Assembly: GCF_016862075.1 (NCBI RefSeq)
Contig: NZ_BOMG01000035.1
Location: 1 to 64,000 of the forward strand
Source of the DNA: Actinoplanes couchii
Lineage (GTDB): Bacteria > Actinomycetota > Actinomycetes > Mycobacteriales > Micromonosporaceae
DNA: 64,000 nucleotides
Reading direction: 5' to 3'
Each line of letters starts with the position of its first letter. Position 1 is the first letter of the stretch. The notes under the pieces were generated by a model. The model made no database searches. It saw only the letters and a program-made list of their open reading frames with translations, and was not told where the DNA came from. This document shows, piece after piece, positions 26,135 through 38,601 of the stretch. The position numbers were made by a program, and so were the translations under genes.

Positions 26135-26876
26135 CCGCCAGCCGATCGGCCGTGACTACCAGTTGATGGTCAGCGCGCTCGCCGACGTCACCAAGCGCCG
26201 CGACGCCGCCCTCGACGACGCCGAGCTGGCCTACCAGGACAGCGCTGCCCGGGCCGCCGGCGAGCTGGCCCGTGCGGAGAGCGACGCCCTGGCCGCCGAC
26301 CGCTGGGCCGGTGCCGCGGCGGCCCAGGTGATCGACGTGGACCGCGAGGCCACCCGGCTCTGGGATCAGCTCCGCCGGGCCCGTGGCCTGCGCATCCGGG
26401 CACTCGGCGAGGTGCCCGAACCGGCGCCGGTGGAGGCGATGCCCCGGGTCGCCCTGCAGCGCCGGCCGGAGCCGGGCGAGGACGTGGTGGCCCCCGGCCG
26501 GCAGTCGCCGCGAGTGCTGCTGTCCCGGGCCGCCGACCGGATCGACGTCACCATCCATCCGCCCGGGCCCGGCCGGCTCCCCCGCTGGGCCCTCCTGCTG
26601 CTGCCGGTCACCGGGGCCGCCGGGGCCGCGCTGGCCAGTCTGGTAGCGGTAGGCCTCGTCACCTTCGGTGACACCGCCACGTGGGGCGGGCCGCTGATCC
26701 GCGGGCTCGGCTGGCTCGGTTTCGCGATCGCGCCGTCCGTCGGGGTGCCGGTCGCCGCTTACCTCACCCACAGCCGGCTGCACGCCCGGATGGAGATCGG
26801 CGGGATCGGCCTCACCCTGTTGGGCGGGATGGTCGCGGCCACGCTGCTCTCACTGTCCTTCGCGACAACCCGTTGA
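26121..26876 (+). CDS. Coiled-coil membrane protein, probable partner of the FtsK-like ATPase
   Basis: The protein is 251 aa from a GTG that overlaps the ATPase gene by 14 bp. Residues about 10-100 form a coiled coil (TKRRDAALDDAELAYQDSAA) similar in composition to the N-terminus of the ATPase. A Pro-rich linker follows, and three hydrophobic segments lie between about 150 and 251. No family is recognised. The coupling and the matching coiled coils suggest it tethers the ATPase to the membrane; this is inference. Confidence 0.65.
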   Translation: MTIRDRQPIGRDYQLMVSALADVTKRRDAALDDAELAYQDSAARAAGELARAESDALAADRWAGAAAAQVIDVDREATRLWDQLRRARGLRIRALGEVPEPAPVEAMPRVALQRRPEPGEDVVAPGRQSPRVLLSRAADRIDVTIHPPGPGRLPRWALLLLPVTGAAGAALASLVAVGLVTFGDTATWGGPLIRGLGWLGFAIAPSVGVPVAAYLTHSRLHARMEIGGIGLTLLGGMVAATLLSLSFATTR

Positions 26877-26926
26877 CGGTACGGGGTCGGCCACGGCCCC
26901 GTGCGAACCGACGCGAGGAGGGCGGT

Positions 26927-26951
26927 CGGTCGCGGGGCCACCCCGCGACCG
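26927..26951. terminator. GC-rich hairpin between convergent genes
   Basis: Arms CGGTCGCGGGG (26927-26937) and CCCCGCGACCG (26941-26951) pair over 11 bp with a CCA loop, between the plus-strand membrane gene and the minus-strand dehydrogenase gene. Confidence 0.6.
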
Positions 26952-26976
26952 CCGGGCCGACAGCGATGGCTGAGGG

Positions 26977-27828
26977 TTACCTGTAGTCGTAGAACCCCTT
27001 GCCGGTCTTGCGCCCCAGATCGCCGGCCTGGACCATCCGCTGGAGCAGCTCCGGCGGGAAGAACTTGGCGTCCGCGGTGTCCCGGTAGATGTTGCCGGCC
27101 GCGTTGAGCATCACGTCCAGGCCGGTCAGGTCGACGGTGGCCAGCGGGCCCATGGTGTGGCCGAAGCCCAGTTTCATCACGGTGTCCAGGTCCTCGGCGG
27201 AGACCACACCCGACTCGACCAGCTGGATCGCCTCGACCAGGATCGCCGAGAAGAGCCGATTGGAGACGAACCCGGCGACATCCCGCTTGACCTCGACACA
27301 GGTCTTGCCGACCCCCTCGGCGAACGCCCGCGCGGTAGCAAGCGTCTCGTCCGACGTCTGGTAACCACGGACCAGCTCGACCAGTTTCATCATCGGGACC
27401 GGCGAGAAGAAGTGGATGCCGACGACCGACTCGGGGCGCTGCGTCACGGTGGCGATCTGGGTGATCGGGATGGCCGAGGTGTTGGTGCCGAGGACCGCGC
27501 CGGCCTTGCAGATCTTGTCGAGGGCCTTGAAGACCTCGTGCTTGGCCTCCACCTTCTCGAAGATCGCCTCGATCACCACATCGGCGTCGGCGACCGCGTC
27601 CAGGTCGGTGGTCGGGGTGATCCGGGCGAGGGTGGCCTGCAGATCCTCCTCGGTGATCCGGCCCTTGGTGACGAACCGGGTCAGCGAATCCTCGATCGCG
27701 CCCATGCCGCGGGTGAGCGAGGCGTCGTCGACGTCCCGCATGGTGACCTGCCACCCGGCCTGCGCCGAGACCTGAGCGATGCCGGAGCCCATCAGACCGG
27801 ATCCGATGACCGCGAGACGACCCGCCAT
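26977..27828 (-). CDS. 3-hydroxybutyryl-CoA dehydrogenase
   Basis: This 283-aa protein has a Rossmann start AVIGSGLMGSGIAQVSAQAG, the catalytic region VVGIHFFSPVPMMKLVELVRG and a C-terminal helical domain with RDVAGFVSNRLF and DLTGLDVM. It reduces acetoacetyl-CoA to 3-hydroxybutyryl-CoA or runs in the oxidative direction. The strong ribosome site GAAGGAGTGAAGA precedes the ATG. It complements the thiolase at 8596-9783 in C4 acyl-CoA metabolism. Confidence 0.95.
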   Translation of the reverse strand: MAGRLAVIGSGLMGSGIAQVSAQAGWQVTMRDVDDASLTRGMGAIEDSLTRFVTKGRITEEDLQATLARITPTTDLDAVADADVVIEAIFEKVEAKHEVFKALDKICKAGAVLGTNTSAIPITQIATVTQRPESVVGIHFFSPVPMMKLVELVRGYQTSDETLATARAFAEGVGKTCVEVKRDVAGFVSNRLFSAILVEAIQLVESGVVSAEDLDTVMKLGFGHTMGPLATVDLTGLDVMLNAAGNIYRDTADAKFFPPELLQRMVQAGDLGRKTGKGFYDYR

Positions 27829-27948
27829 TCTTCACTCCTTCGTCAGCCGAGCCGCCAGTTTACCGGCGTTACTTAACGCAGGTTCAGCTCGGTTGGGGAT
27901 CGGGTCGAATCGTCAGAAATGGTCGGGCGCCGGTGCCACACTGTGCGC

Positions 27949-28275
27949 ATGGCCACGAGCGACGGCTGGTACCTCATCGGACCGCTGATCGCCGTCGGGC
28001 TGGTCGGCTTCCTGGGCGCGGTCTTCTGGCGGATGGGCCTGCAACCCACCGTCCCGGCACCGGACGGTTTGGCGATCTTCGGCGAGTGGGACGACTACGG
28101 CCTGCTCTGGCCGGCGGCCGTCACCGGCGAGCCCGAGGTGGCCGACGAGATCCGGCGGTACCTCTCCGATGCGGGCATCCGTGCCACCACGGCGACCCGG
28201 CGCGACGGCCGGGTCAGCGTGCTGGTCTTCTCCGAAGAGGTGGAGGAGGCACGACGCTTGGTCGCGTCTTTCTGA
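27949..28275 (+). CDS. Small membrane-anchored protein of unknown function
   Basis: The protein is 108 aa from the ATG at 27949, giving MATSDGWYLIGPLIAVGLVG. One N-terminal membrane helix is followed by a roughly 75-residue soluble domain ending SVLVFSEEVEEARRLVASF. The soluble part looks like a small alpha/beta domain of the kind found in SPOR- or DUF2007-like proteins, without a firm match. It is divergent from the dehydrogenase and convergent with murA. Confidence 0.7.
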   Translation: MATSDGWYLIGPLIAVGLVGFLGAVFWRMGLQPTVPAPDGLAIFGEWDDYGLLWPAAVTGEPEVADEIRRYLSDAGIRATTATRRDGRVSVLVFSEEVEEARRLVASF

Positions 28276-28299
28276 ACTTCGTTGAAGATCTGAAGCCCA

Positions 28300-28332
28300 G
28301 ACTGTTGTCGAGAAGAACGCTCGACAACAGTC
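28300..28332. terminator. Hairpin between the small membrane gene and murA
   Basis: Arms GACTGTTGTCGAG (28300-28312) and CTCGACAACAGTC (28320-28332) pair perfectly over 13 bp with a 7-nt loop. It directly abuts the murA stop codon and can serve both convergent genes. Confidence 0.65.
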
Positions 28333-29622
28333 CTAGAAGTCGAAAGTCGGCTCGGGGACGTCGGTGCGTTCCACCTCGACACCCAGCGCGGCCAGGTCGG
28401 CGACGAAGTTCGGGTAGCCACGGTCGATGTGGTGCACCTCGCCCACCTCGGTCACCCCGTCGGCGCAGAGCCCGGCGATCACCAGACCGGCGCCGGCCCG
28501 GATGTCGGTGGCCCGGACCGGGGCGCCGGAGAGCCGCTCCCGCCCGTTCACCGCGGCGTGGTGCCCGTCGGTGCGGATGTCGGCGCCCAGCCGCACCATC
28601 TCGTTCACGAACATGAACCGGCCGTCGAAGATGTTCTCGGTGATCAGCGACGACCCCTCGGCGACCGCGGCCAGGCCCAGCGCCATCGGCAGCAGGTCGG
28701 TGGCGAACCCCGGATAGGGCAGCGTCACGATGTCCACCCCGCGCGGGCGGTCGGCGATCCGCACCCGGAACTGGTTGTCACCCGGCTCGACGGTCGCGCC
28801 CGCGGTCACCAGCTTGTCCAGGGCGACGTCCAGGAACTCCGGCCGGACCCCGTGCACGGTCACGTCGCCACGGGTCATCACCGACGCGTACGCCCAGGTG
28901 CCGCCGACGATCCGGTCGCCGACCGTGGTGTGCCGCACCGGCTTCAGCGGGCCCTCGACACCCTCGATGATCAGGGTGGACGTGCCCGCGCCCTCGATCT
29001 TCGCGCCCATCGCGTTGAGCATCTCGCAGATGTCGACGATCTCCGGCTCGCGGGCCGCGTTGTCGATCTCCGTGACGCCCCGGGCCAGCACCGCCGCCAT
29101 CAGGATGTTCTCGGTGGCGCCGACACTCGGGAAGTCCAGCCAGATCTTCGCCCCGCGCAGGCCCTTCGGCGCCGAGGCGATCACGAACCCGTGCTCACCG
29201 GAGATCTCCGCGCCCATCCGGGCCAGGCCCGCGACGTGCATGTCCAGGCCCCGGGAGCCGATCATGTCGCCACCGGGCAGGGCCACCCGCACGTAGCCGC
29301 GGCGGGCCAGCAGCGGGCCCAGCACACAGATCGACGCGCGCAGCCGCCGCACCAGGTCGTAGTCGGCCTCGCTGCCCGGCTCGGCGGGCACGTCGATGAT
29401 CGCCTCGGTGCCGTCCAGCGTGACGTCGCAGCCGAGCCGGCGCAGCACCTCGGCCATGATCGCTATGTCGGTGATCCGGGGCACGTTCGACACCACACTG
29501 CGGCCCTCGGCCAGCAGCGCGACGGCCATCAGCTTGAGCGCCGAGTTCTTCGCCCCGCCCACCACGACGTCGCCGGCGAGCCGTGCACCACCCTTAACCC
29601 TGATCACATCCACGCGGGCCAT
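28333..29622 (-). CDS. murA: UDP-N-acetylglucosamine 1-carboxyvinyltransferase, Asp-type active site
   Basis: The protein is 429 aa from the ATG at 29620-29622; the longer frame adds unconserved residues. It catalyses the first committed step of peptidoglycan synthesis, enolpyruvyl transfer from PEP to UDP-GlcNAc. [11 protein letters not shown] carries the conserved Lys/Asn. The active-site loop reads [15 protein letters not shown], with Asp119 where most bacteria have the fosfomycin-reactive Cys. The same replacement in mycobacterial and chlamydial MurA is known to give intrinsic fosfomycin resistance. It is divergent from the cobalamin adenosyltransferase gene, with only 42 bp between starts. 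Confidence 0.96.
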   Translation of the reverse strand: MARVDVIRVKGGARLAGDVVVGGAKNSALKLMAVALLAEGRSVVSNVPRITDIAIMAEVLRRLGCDVTLDGTEAIIDVPAEPGSEADYDLVRRLRASICVLGPLLARRGYVRVALPGGDMIGSRGLDMHVAGLARMGAEISGEHGFVIASAPKGLRGAKIWLDFPSVGATENILMAAVLARGVTEIDNAAREPEIVDICEMLNAMGAKIEGAGTSTLIIEGVEGPLKPVRHTTVGDRIVGGTWAYASVMTRGDVTVHGVRPEFLDVALDKLVTAGATVEPGDNQFRVRIADRPRGVDIVTLPYPGFATDLLPMALGLAAVAEGSSLITENIFDGRFMFVNEMVRLGADIRTDGHHAAVNGRERLSGAPVRATDIRAGAGLVIAGLCADGVTEVGEVHHIDRGYPNFVADLAALGVEVERTDVPEPTFDF

Positions 29623-29664
29623 GGTATGGGCCGGAGCACACCCGCGCCTCGTAGGGTGTCCCCC

Positions 29665-30237
29665 ATGGCTGTGCATCTCACCCGCATCTACACCCGCACC
29701 GGCGACGCCGGCGAGACGAGGCTGGTCAACAACGAGGTCGCGCCGAAGACCTCACCCCGGATCGCCGCGTACGCCGACGCCGACGAGTGCAACGCCGCGC
29801 TGGGCGTCGCGCTCGCGCTCGGCGACCTCCCCGAGGACGTCCGGGCGGTGCTCGCCACCGTCCAGAACGACCTCTTCGACCTCGGGGCCGACCTGGGCAA
29901 CCCGCTGGCCGAGGACCCGCCCTACCCGCCGCTGCGGATCACCGAGGCCTACGTGACCCGGCTCGAGACCTGGTGTGACGAGTTCAACGAGCGGCTCACC
30001 GCGCTGGACAGCTTCATCCTGCCGGGTGGCACCCCCGGTGCGGCGCTGCTGCACGTGGCCCGGACGGTGGCGCGCCGGGCCGAGCGGACCGCATGGGCGC
30101 TGTACGAGCTGGAGCCGGACCGGACCAGTGTGCTCCCGCTGAAGTACCTGAACCGGCTCTCCGACCTGCTGTTCATCCTGTCCCGCACGGCCAACCCGGG
30201 CGGCGACGTGAAGTGGGTGCCCGGCGGCGACCGGTGA
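29665..30237 (+). CDS. Cob(I)alamin adenosyltransferase, PduO type
   Basis: This 190-aa protein has the ATP-binding N-terminus [19 protein letters not shown], the central [15 protein letters not shown] and the C-terminal [11 protein letters not shown] and [14 protein letters not shown] motifs. It makes adenosylcobalamin, the cofactor needed by the IcmA-type mutase in this window. The stop overlaps the GTG of the following VOC gene by three bases. Confidence 0.93.
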   Translation: MAVHLTRIYTRTGDAGETRLVNNEVAPKTSPRIAAYADADECNAALGVALALGDLPEDVRAVLATVQNDLFDLGADLGNPLAEDPPYPPLRITEAYVTRLETWCDEFNERLTALDSFILPGGTPGAALLHVARTVARRAERTAWALYELEPDRTSVLPLKYLNRLSDLLFILSRTANPGGDVKWVPGGDR

Positions 30238-30626
30238 CCGGAGCCCTGCACCACGTCGAGCTGTGGGTGCCCGACCTGGCCGGGGCGATCCGCCCGTGGG
30301 GCTGGCTCTTCACCGAGCTGGGCTGGACCGGCTTCCAGGACTGGCCGGGCGGCCGGTCCTGGCGGCGCGGCGAGACCTACGTGGTGCTGGAGCAGTCCCC
30401 CGCACTGTCCGGCCCGGCCCACGACCGACGCGCGCCCGGACTGAACCACCTGGCGTTCACCGCGGGCCCGCGCACCGAGGTCGACCGTCTGCACGAACTC
30501 GCCCCGGACCACGGCTGGTCCCCGATGTTCCCCGACCGCTACCCACACGCGGGCGGCCCGGACTCGTACGCGACCTACCTCGAGGACCCCTGGGGCTACG
30601 AGGTGGAACTGGTCGCCGAGGACTAG
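30234..30626 (+). CDS. VOC-family (glyoxalase-like) protein
   Basis: The protein is 130 aa from a GTG overlapping the adenosyltransferase stop. It is a VOC half-barrel pair with HHVELWVPDL, GLNHLAFTAGP and YLEDPWGYEVELVAED, which place His, His and Glu at metal positions. Members include lyases, dioxygenases and resistance proteins; the substrate is unknown. Its stop lies inside a hairpin shared with the convergent PhzF gene. Confidence 0.85.
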   Translation: MTGALHHVELWVPDLAGAIRPWGWLFTELGWTGFQDWPGGRSWRRGETYVVLEQSPALSGPAHDRRAPGLNHLAFTAGPRTEVDRLHELAPDHGWSPMFPDRYPHAGGPDSYATYLEDPWGYEVELVAED

Positions 30627-30664
30627 GTTTCGTGCCCCGCCGGTGTTCGGCGCACCGAACCTAG
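30623..30664. terminator. Hairpin spanning both convergent stop codons
   Basis: CTAGGTTTCGTG (30623-30634) pairs with CACCGAACCTAG (30653-30664) apart from one mismatch and one G-U. Each arm contains a stop codon, one of the VOC gene and one of the PhzF gene. Confidence 0.55.
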
Positions 30665-31476
30665 ACGAGCAGGTCGCCGTCGATGGTGGTCACGGCGTGG
30701 CCGCTGAGGTGGGTGCGGTCGCCGTGCAGGGCCACCCGGACGTGACCGCCCCGGCGGGAGGCCTGGTAACCGGTCAGTTCGGTGCGGCCCAGCCGGGCGG
30801 CCCAGAACGGCGTCAGGGCGGTGTGCGCGCTGCCGGTCACCGGGTCCTCGTCGACACCGACGGCCGGGGCGAAGAAGCGGGACACGAAGTCGTGACCGGC
30901 TGCCGGGCCGGCGGCCACCGCGGTGACGATGACCCCGCGCCGGGTCAGCCGGGCCACCGCGCGCAGGTCGGGGGCGAGCCCGCGGACCGTCGCCTCGTCG
31001 GCCACCTCGAACAGCAGGTCGTCGGTGAGCGGACCGGTGTGCAGCACCGTCGACGGGGTCACGCCGAGCGCCGCGACCAGCTCCGGATCGGCCTTCACCG
31101 GGCTCAGCGGGGCGGTCGGGAAGTCCAGGGTGATCAGGCCGGAGTCGTCGACCGAGGCGGTGAGCACCCCGCTGCGGGTCTGATAGCCGGTGGATCCACC
31201 GATCAGCCCGGCCCGATTCAGCACGTGGGTGGTGGCCAGGGTGGCGTGCCCGCAGAGGGCCACCTCGGCGCCCGGGGTGAACCAGCGCAGCGCCCAATCC
31301 GCCGCGGAACCGGCCGGGAGGCGGTGCAGGAACGCCGTCTCGGCGTGGTTGACCTCGATCGCGACGCGCTGCATCCACTCGTCCGAGGGAAAGGTGTCGC
31401 CGTCGAGCACCACCACCCCGGCGGGCGCGCCGGTGAACGGCCGGTCGGTGAAGGCGTCGACGATTTTGATCCGCAT
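30661..31476 (-). CDS. PhzF-family isomerase
   Basis: This 271-aa protein has the two-fold epimerase-like architecture of PhzF: DAFTDRPFTGAPAGVV at the start, NHAETAFL with the catalytic Glu, GHATLATTHVL, and DEDPVTGSAHTALTPFW in the second half. PhzF itself isomerises an anthranilate-type diene in phenazine synthesis, but most family members have unknown substrates. No phenazine genes are nearby, so a housekeeping or salvage role is more likely. Confidence 0.9.
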   Translation of the reverse strand: MRIKIVDAFTDRPFTGAPAGVVVLDGDTFPSDEWMQRVAIEVNHAETAFLHRLPAGSAADWALRWFTPGAEVALCGHATLATTHVLNRAGLIGGSTGYQTRSGVLTASVDDSGLITLDFPTAPLSPVKADPELVAALGVTPSTVLHTGPLTDDLLFEVADEATVRGLAPDLRAVARLTRRGVIVTAVAAGPAAGHDFVSRFFAPAVGVDEDPVTGSAHTALTPFWAARLGRTELTGYQASRRGGHVRVALHGDRTHLSGHAVTTIDGDLLV

Positions 31477-31527
31477 GCCGCCGACGTTACGGAATCCGCG
31501 GGCGGCGGCACGACGGCCAATCCCGAA

Positions 31528-31660
31528 GAGGCGGCGCCAGCTCTCGGCCGGGCGCGGGATCCCGGTCCGGGAGAGGCGGCGTCAGCTCTCGCCAGGCGCG
31601 GAGTCAAGGTCCGGGAGAGGCGGCGTCAGCTCTCGGCCGGGCGTGGGGTCTCGGTCGGGC
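31528..31660. repeat. Three tandem 44-45-bp repeats overlapping the DUF2550 3' end
   Basis: GAGGCGGCG followed by (C/T)CAGCTCTCG starts at 31528, 31573 and 31617. Read on the minus strand, the copy at 31617 contains the last codons and stop of the DUF2550 gene (ending PAES). The next copy repeats the stop and the third has a diverged TGG in its place. It looks like a local tandem duplication of the gene's terminal segment. Confidence 0.7.
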
Positions 31661-32111
31661 GGGGGCCGAAGACCGGGCGGCCGCCCAGGCTGCCGGGATC
31701 GCGGGGCGGGCCCGCCTCCAGCCAGGAGAGGAAACCGGTCACCGTGGTCTCGGCCATCGCGATCTCCAGGTCGGTGGACCCGGTGCGGCAGCGCAGGACG
31801 ACCCAGTGGCCGGGCATGGTGAGCCGCTCGGGGCCGGCCGGGAGACGCCGCTCCTCGACGGTCAGCGAGCGCCGGTCCAGGATCCGCTTGGGCCGGATCG
31901 CCAGGCTGAACATGCGGTGGAACCGGAGCTCGTCGCCGAGGAACTGGCCGAGGCCGGGCGACCACCCACGGCCGGGCACCATCGTGTTGATGTGCACCTG
32001 CAACCGAATGGTTCCGCCGCCGACCTGGAGCAGGCGGCGGCGGAAGAAGAGCGCGAAGAGAAACGCGAGCAGCGCGACGACGCAGATTCCGGCGATCTCC
32101 AGAACCCGCAT
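31626..32111 (-). CDS. DUF2550 family membrane-anchored protein
   Basis: The protein is 161 aa with one N-terminal membrane helix (VLEIAGICVVALLAFLFALF), the basic RRR stop-transfer and a compact domain containing RRSLTVEERRLPAGPERLTM. Actinobacteria usually carry this family directly after atpC, as here, 8 bp downstream. Its function is unknown. The C-terminus lies in a tandem-repeat zone. Confidence 0.85.
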   Translation of the reverse strand: MRVLEIAGICVVALLAFLFALFFRRRLLQVGGGTIRLQVHINTMVPGRGWSPGLGQFLGDELRFHRMFSLAIRPKRILDRRSLTVEERRLPAGPERLTMPGHWVVLRCRTGSTDLEIAMAETTVTGFLSWLEAGPPRDPGSLGGRPVFGPRPTETPRPAES

Positions 32112-32119
32112 CGCCGGTG

Positions 32120-32401
32120 TCAGCGAGACTCGGGAGTGGCGGGCGTCGCGCTCTCGGCGAGGATCGTCACGCCGTTGGCGTCGATGGAGAGGAACCCACC
32201 GGCCACGTCGTAGGTGAGCTGGTCGCCCCCGGCGAGCTTGACCCGCACCTGGGAGGGCTCCTTCAGCAGGCCGAGCAGCGGTGCGTGGTTGGGGAGGACA
32301 CCGATCTCGCCCTCGGTGGTGCGCGCGACGAGCATCTCGGCCTCGCCGACCCAGACCTTCTCCTCGACGGCGACGACCTCGACGTGCAGCTGGTTGGCCA
32401 C
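32120..32401 (-). CDS. atpC: ATP synthase epsilon subunit
   Basis: The protein is 93 aa from a GTG with AAGGGAGA upstream. It is a beta-sandwich epsilon domain (LHVEVVAVEEKVWVGEAEML, GEIGVLPNHAPLLGLL, VAGGFLSIDANGVTILAE). It is short because the C-terminal helical hairpin is reduced, as in many actinobacteria. It couples rotation in F1. It is not next to atpD: an LCP gene and a terminator lie between, so it must be transcribed from another promoter or by readthrough. Confidence 0.93.
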   Translation of the reverse strand: MANQLHVEVVAVEEKVWVGEAEMLVARTTEGEIGVLPNHAPLLGLLKEPSQVRVKLAGGDQLTYDVAGGFLSIDANGVTILAESATPATPESR

Positions 32402-32480
32402 GCTGTCTCCCTTTGACGCTGCGAACCGAATGGGTGAAGTCTAATCGGCGGCCAACGCCGACGTGGTACGGGGTGCCGTC

Positions 32481-33611
32481 TCAGCTCTCCGCGGCGACGT
32501 AATCCGGGTGGTCGAGCAGGAACGCCGCGATCCGATCCTCGCGCACGGCCTGGAAGAACTCGGCAGTCGAGGGATCCAGCTGCTCACCGAGGTATCGGCC
32601 GTTGTCGTAGAGCCCGCCGCCGGGGAGTTTGACGAGCGTCATGTCCTCGGTGTTGATCCCCTTGAGCGCCAGCCCCCAGTCGATCACGCTGCTGCCGCCG
32701 CCGTCGAAGGTCAGCGAGTCCCCGGCGGCGTCCAGCACGGCGAGCAGCTTGGTGGGGTCGGTGACCACGTCCCGGCTCATCGCCTGTTTCGCCATCGCCT
32801 TGATGAACTGTTGCTGGTGCCGCTGCCTGTCGTAGTCGCCGTTGGGCAGCCCGTAGCGCTGCCGTACGTAGTCGAGCGCCTCCCAGGCCTGCAGGTGGTG
32901 GGTACCGACCTTGTAGACCTTCTGCGGGCCCGTGTACGGGTGGTCGCAGCCCCCGCTCAGACACTCCGGGCGCTTGGGCCGGCCCTTGCCGTTCGGCTGC
33001 AGGTGCTCGGACCGGACGCTCTGGTCGATCGTCATGGTGACGCCGCCCATCGCCTCGACGATCTTCTTGAACCCGCCGAAGTTGATGATCGTGCCGGCGT
33101 CGAAACGGTGGATCCCGGTGATCCCGCTGACCGTGTGCGCCAGCAGCTGGAAACCCTGCTGCACGTCGTGGGTGCCGTCACCGAGGTAGCTGCCGTACGA
33201 CATCGCGGAATTGACCTTGGCAGTGGTGCCGGCGAAGCCGGTCTGCGCGAACGGCGGGATCGTCACGTAGAGGTCGCGCGGGATGGAGAAGAGGTAGACC
33301 TGGTCCATGCTCGCCGGCACGTGCGCCACGATGATCGAGTCGGACCGCGGGGCCTGGGTGTCGTCGCGGGGGTCGATGCCGGCCATCAGGATGTTCACCG
33401 GGCCGGTGATGTCGCTGCCCCGGTCGTCGTCCTCGGCGGAGGCCGTGCCGCCGATCAGCGAGCCGCCACCGGTCTCGATGGCGCCGGTGTACCGCGCGAC
33501 CAGGGCCTGCCCGGTGACCAGCAGGCCACCGCTGCCGACCATCAGCGCACACCCGAGGCCGGCACAGAGCCGGGCCCAGACGGGCGCACGCCGCTTCAGA
33601 GACTTGGACAC
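32481..33611 (-). CDS. LCP (LytR-CpsA-Psr) family cell-wall glycopolymer transferase
   Basis: The protein is 376 aa from a GTG. An N-terminal membrane helix (about 12-38) is followed by an extracellular LCP domain with PVNILMAGIDPRDD, RSDSIIVAHVPASM, YLFSIPRDLYV, INFGGFKKIVEAMGGVTM and YVRQRYGLPNGDYDRQRHQQ. LCP enzymes attach teichoic acids, arabinogalactan or similar polymers to peptidoglycan using conserved arginines. It is placed between atpD and atpC, separated from atpD by a strong terminator at 33711-33745. Confidence 0.93.
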   Translation of the reverse strand: MSKSLKRRAPVWARLCAGLGCALMVGSGGLLVTGQALVARYTGAIETGGGSLIGGTASAEDDDRGSDITGPVNILMAGIDPRDDTQAPRSDSIIVAHVPASMDQVYLFSIPRDLYVTIPPFAQTGFAGTTAKVNSAMSYGSYLGDGTHDVQQGFQLLAHTVSGITGIHRFDAGTIINFGGFKKIVEAMGGVTMTIDQSVRSEHLQPNGKGRPKRPECLSGGCDHPYTGPQKVYKVGTHHLQAWEALDYVRQRYGLPNGDYDRQRHQQQFIKAMAKQAMSRDVVTDPTKLLAVLDAAGDSLTFDGGGSSVIDWGLALKGINTEDMTLVKLPGGGLYDNGRYLGEQLDPSTAEFFQAVREDRIAAFLLDHPDYVAAES

Positions 33612-33710
33612 TCGAATACCCCACTGCCGGAAGAATGCGCGGCCAAGAATACCCGAATCGTGTGCGAAGAGAGGTCAATTCGTCACTTACAGTGACGTAC
33701 GACGATACAA

Positions 33711-33745
33711 AAGAGCCGCGCCGGTGTGACACCGGCGCGGCTCTT
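33711..33745 (-). terminator. Rho-independent terminator after atpD
   Basis: AAGAGCCGCGCCGGTG (33711-33726) pairs perfectly over 16 bp with 33730-33745 around a TGA loop. On the minus strand the stem is followed by TTTTG, so it resembles a classical intrinsic terminator. It ends the atp operon before the LCP gene and atpC. Confidence 0.88.
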
Positions 33746-33770
33746 CCTACGAACTACGAACTGACCGAGG

Positions 33771-36148
<2,378 letters not shown>

Positions 36149-36150
36149 GC

Positions 36151-37698
<1,548 letters not shown>

Positions 37699-37779
37699 CC
37701 TCTGCCTTCTCTGTCTAGCTCGGGACGTCACCGCCGCCGAGGGGGCTTCTCGATCAGGAATCGAGGGGAAAAAGCTAAA

Positions 37780-38601
37780 TTAGGCGAACGCCTGCTTGGC
37801 TGCGTTCAGCTTGCGCTGGACCGTGCCGTCGTAGAGGTCGGAACCGACCCGGACGCTGACTCCACCGAGAACCGACGGAACGACGTCCACCTTCAGCGAG
37901 ACGTCGCGCCCGTAGACGGCGGACAGCTTGCCGGCCAGGGACTGCTCCTCGGCCTCGGTCAACGGCTTGGCCACCGTCACGTACGCCACCTCGCGGTCGC
38001 GCTTCTCGGCGGTCGCCTCGACCAGTCGGTTCAGCGAGGCCGCGAAGCCACGCCCACCGAAGCCGGTCAGGGCCACCTCGACGAGCCGGAAGGTCGCCGG
38101 CTGGGTCTTGCTCTTCAGCAAGTCCTCCACCAGCTTAACCCGCTCCGAGAGCGAGGCACTGGCGTCGCTGAGCGCGGCGGCCAGGGCCGAGTCACCGGAC
38201 GAGATCTGGCCGAACCGGAACAGTTCGTCCTCGACGTCGCCCAGCTTGCCGTCCCGCTCCGCCGAGGTGAGGAGCGCGTCCACACCCAGGTGCTCGGTGG
38301 CGTCCAGCAGCTGGCCCGGACGGGCGAACCGCCCGGTCACCAGCGTGCTGATCGTGTCGACAGTGGCCTTGGAGACCTTGCCGCTCAGCAGCGACTTGAT
38401 CAGCTCGGCACGGTCCGCACCGGGCCGCGACGGGTCGGTCAGGGCCCGGCGCAGGCGCAGGTCGGACCGCAGCAGGCCGGCCACCGACAGAATCTCGTCG
38501 GCGACCGTGACCAGTTGCGGAGCCGTGGCAGTCGCGGTCTCGGCGGCCAGCCGGGCAGACGCCTCGCCGTAGGCCTCGCGGCTTACAGTCGGTGACGTCA
38601 T
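37780..38601 (-). CDS. atpH: ATP synthase delta subunit
   Basis: This 273-aa peripheral-stalk protein is of actinobacterial length, longer than the roughly 177-aa E. coli delta. The C-terminal half carries the conserved EVAYVTVAKPLTEAEEQSLA and VDVVPSVLGGVSVRVGSDLY motifs. The start overlaps the atpF stop by one base (TGATG), implying coupled translation. Confidence 0.94.
   Translation of the reverse strand: MTSPTVSREAYGEASARLAAETATATAPQLVTVADEILSVAGLLRSDLRLRRALTDPSRPGADRAELIKSLLSGKVSKATVDTISTLVTGRFARPGQLLDATEHLGVDALLTSAERDGKLGDVEDELFRFGQISSGDSALAAALSDASASLSERVKLVEDLLKSKTQPATFRLVEVALTGFGGRGFAASLNRLVEATAEKRDREVAYVTVAKPLTEAEEQSLAGKLSAVYGRDVSLKVDVVPSVLGGVSVRVGSDLYDGTVQRKLNAAKQAFA

Noticed and set aside
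33711..33745. The atpD hairpin as another member of the conserved-loop family.
   Set aside because: Its loop is only three bases and its arms are unrelated; it is an ordinary intrinsic terminator.
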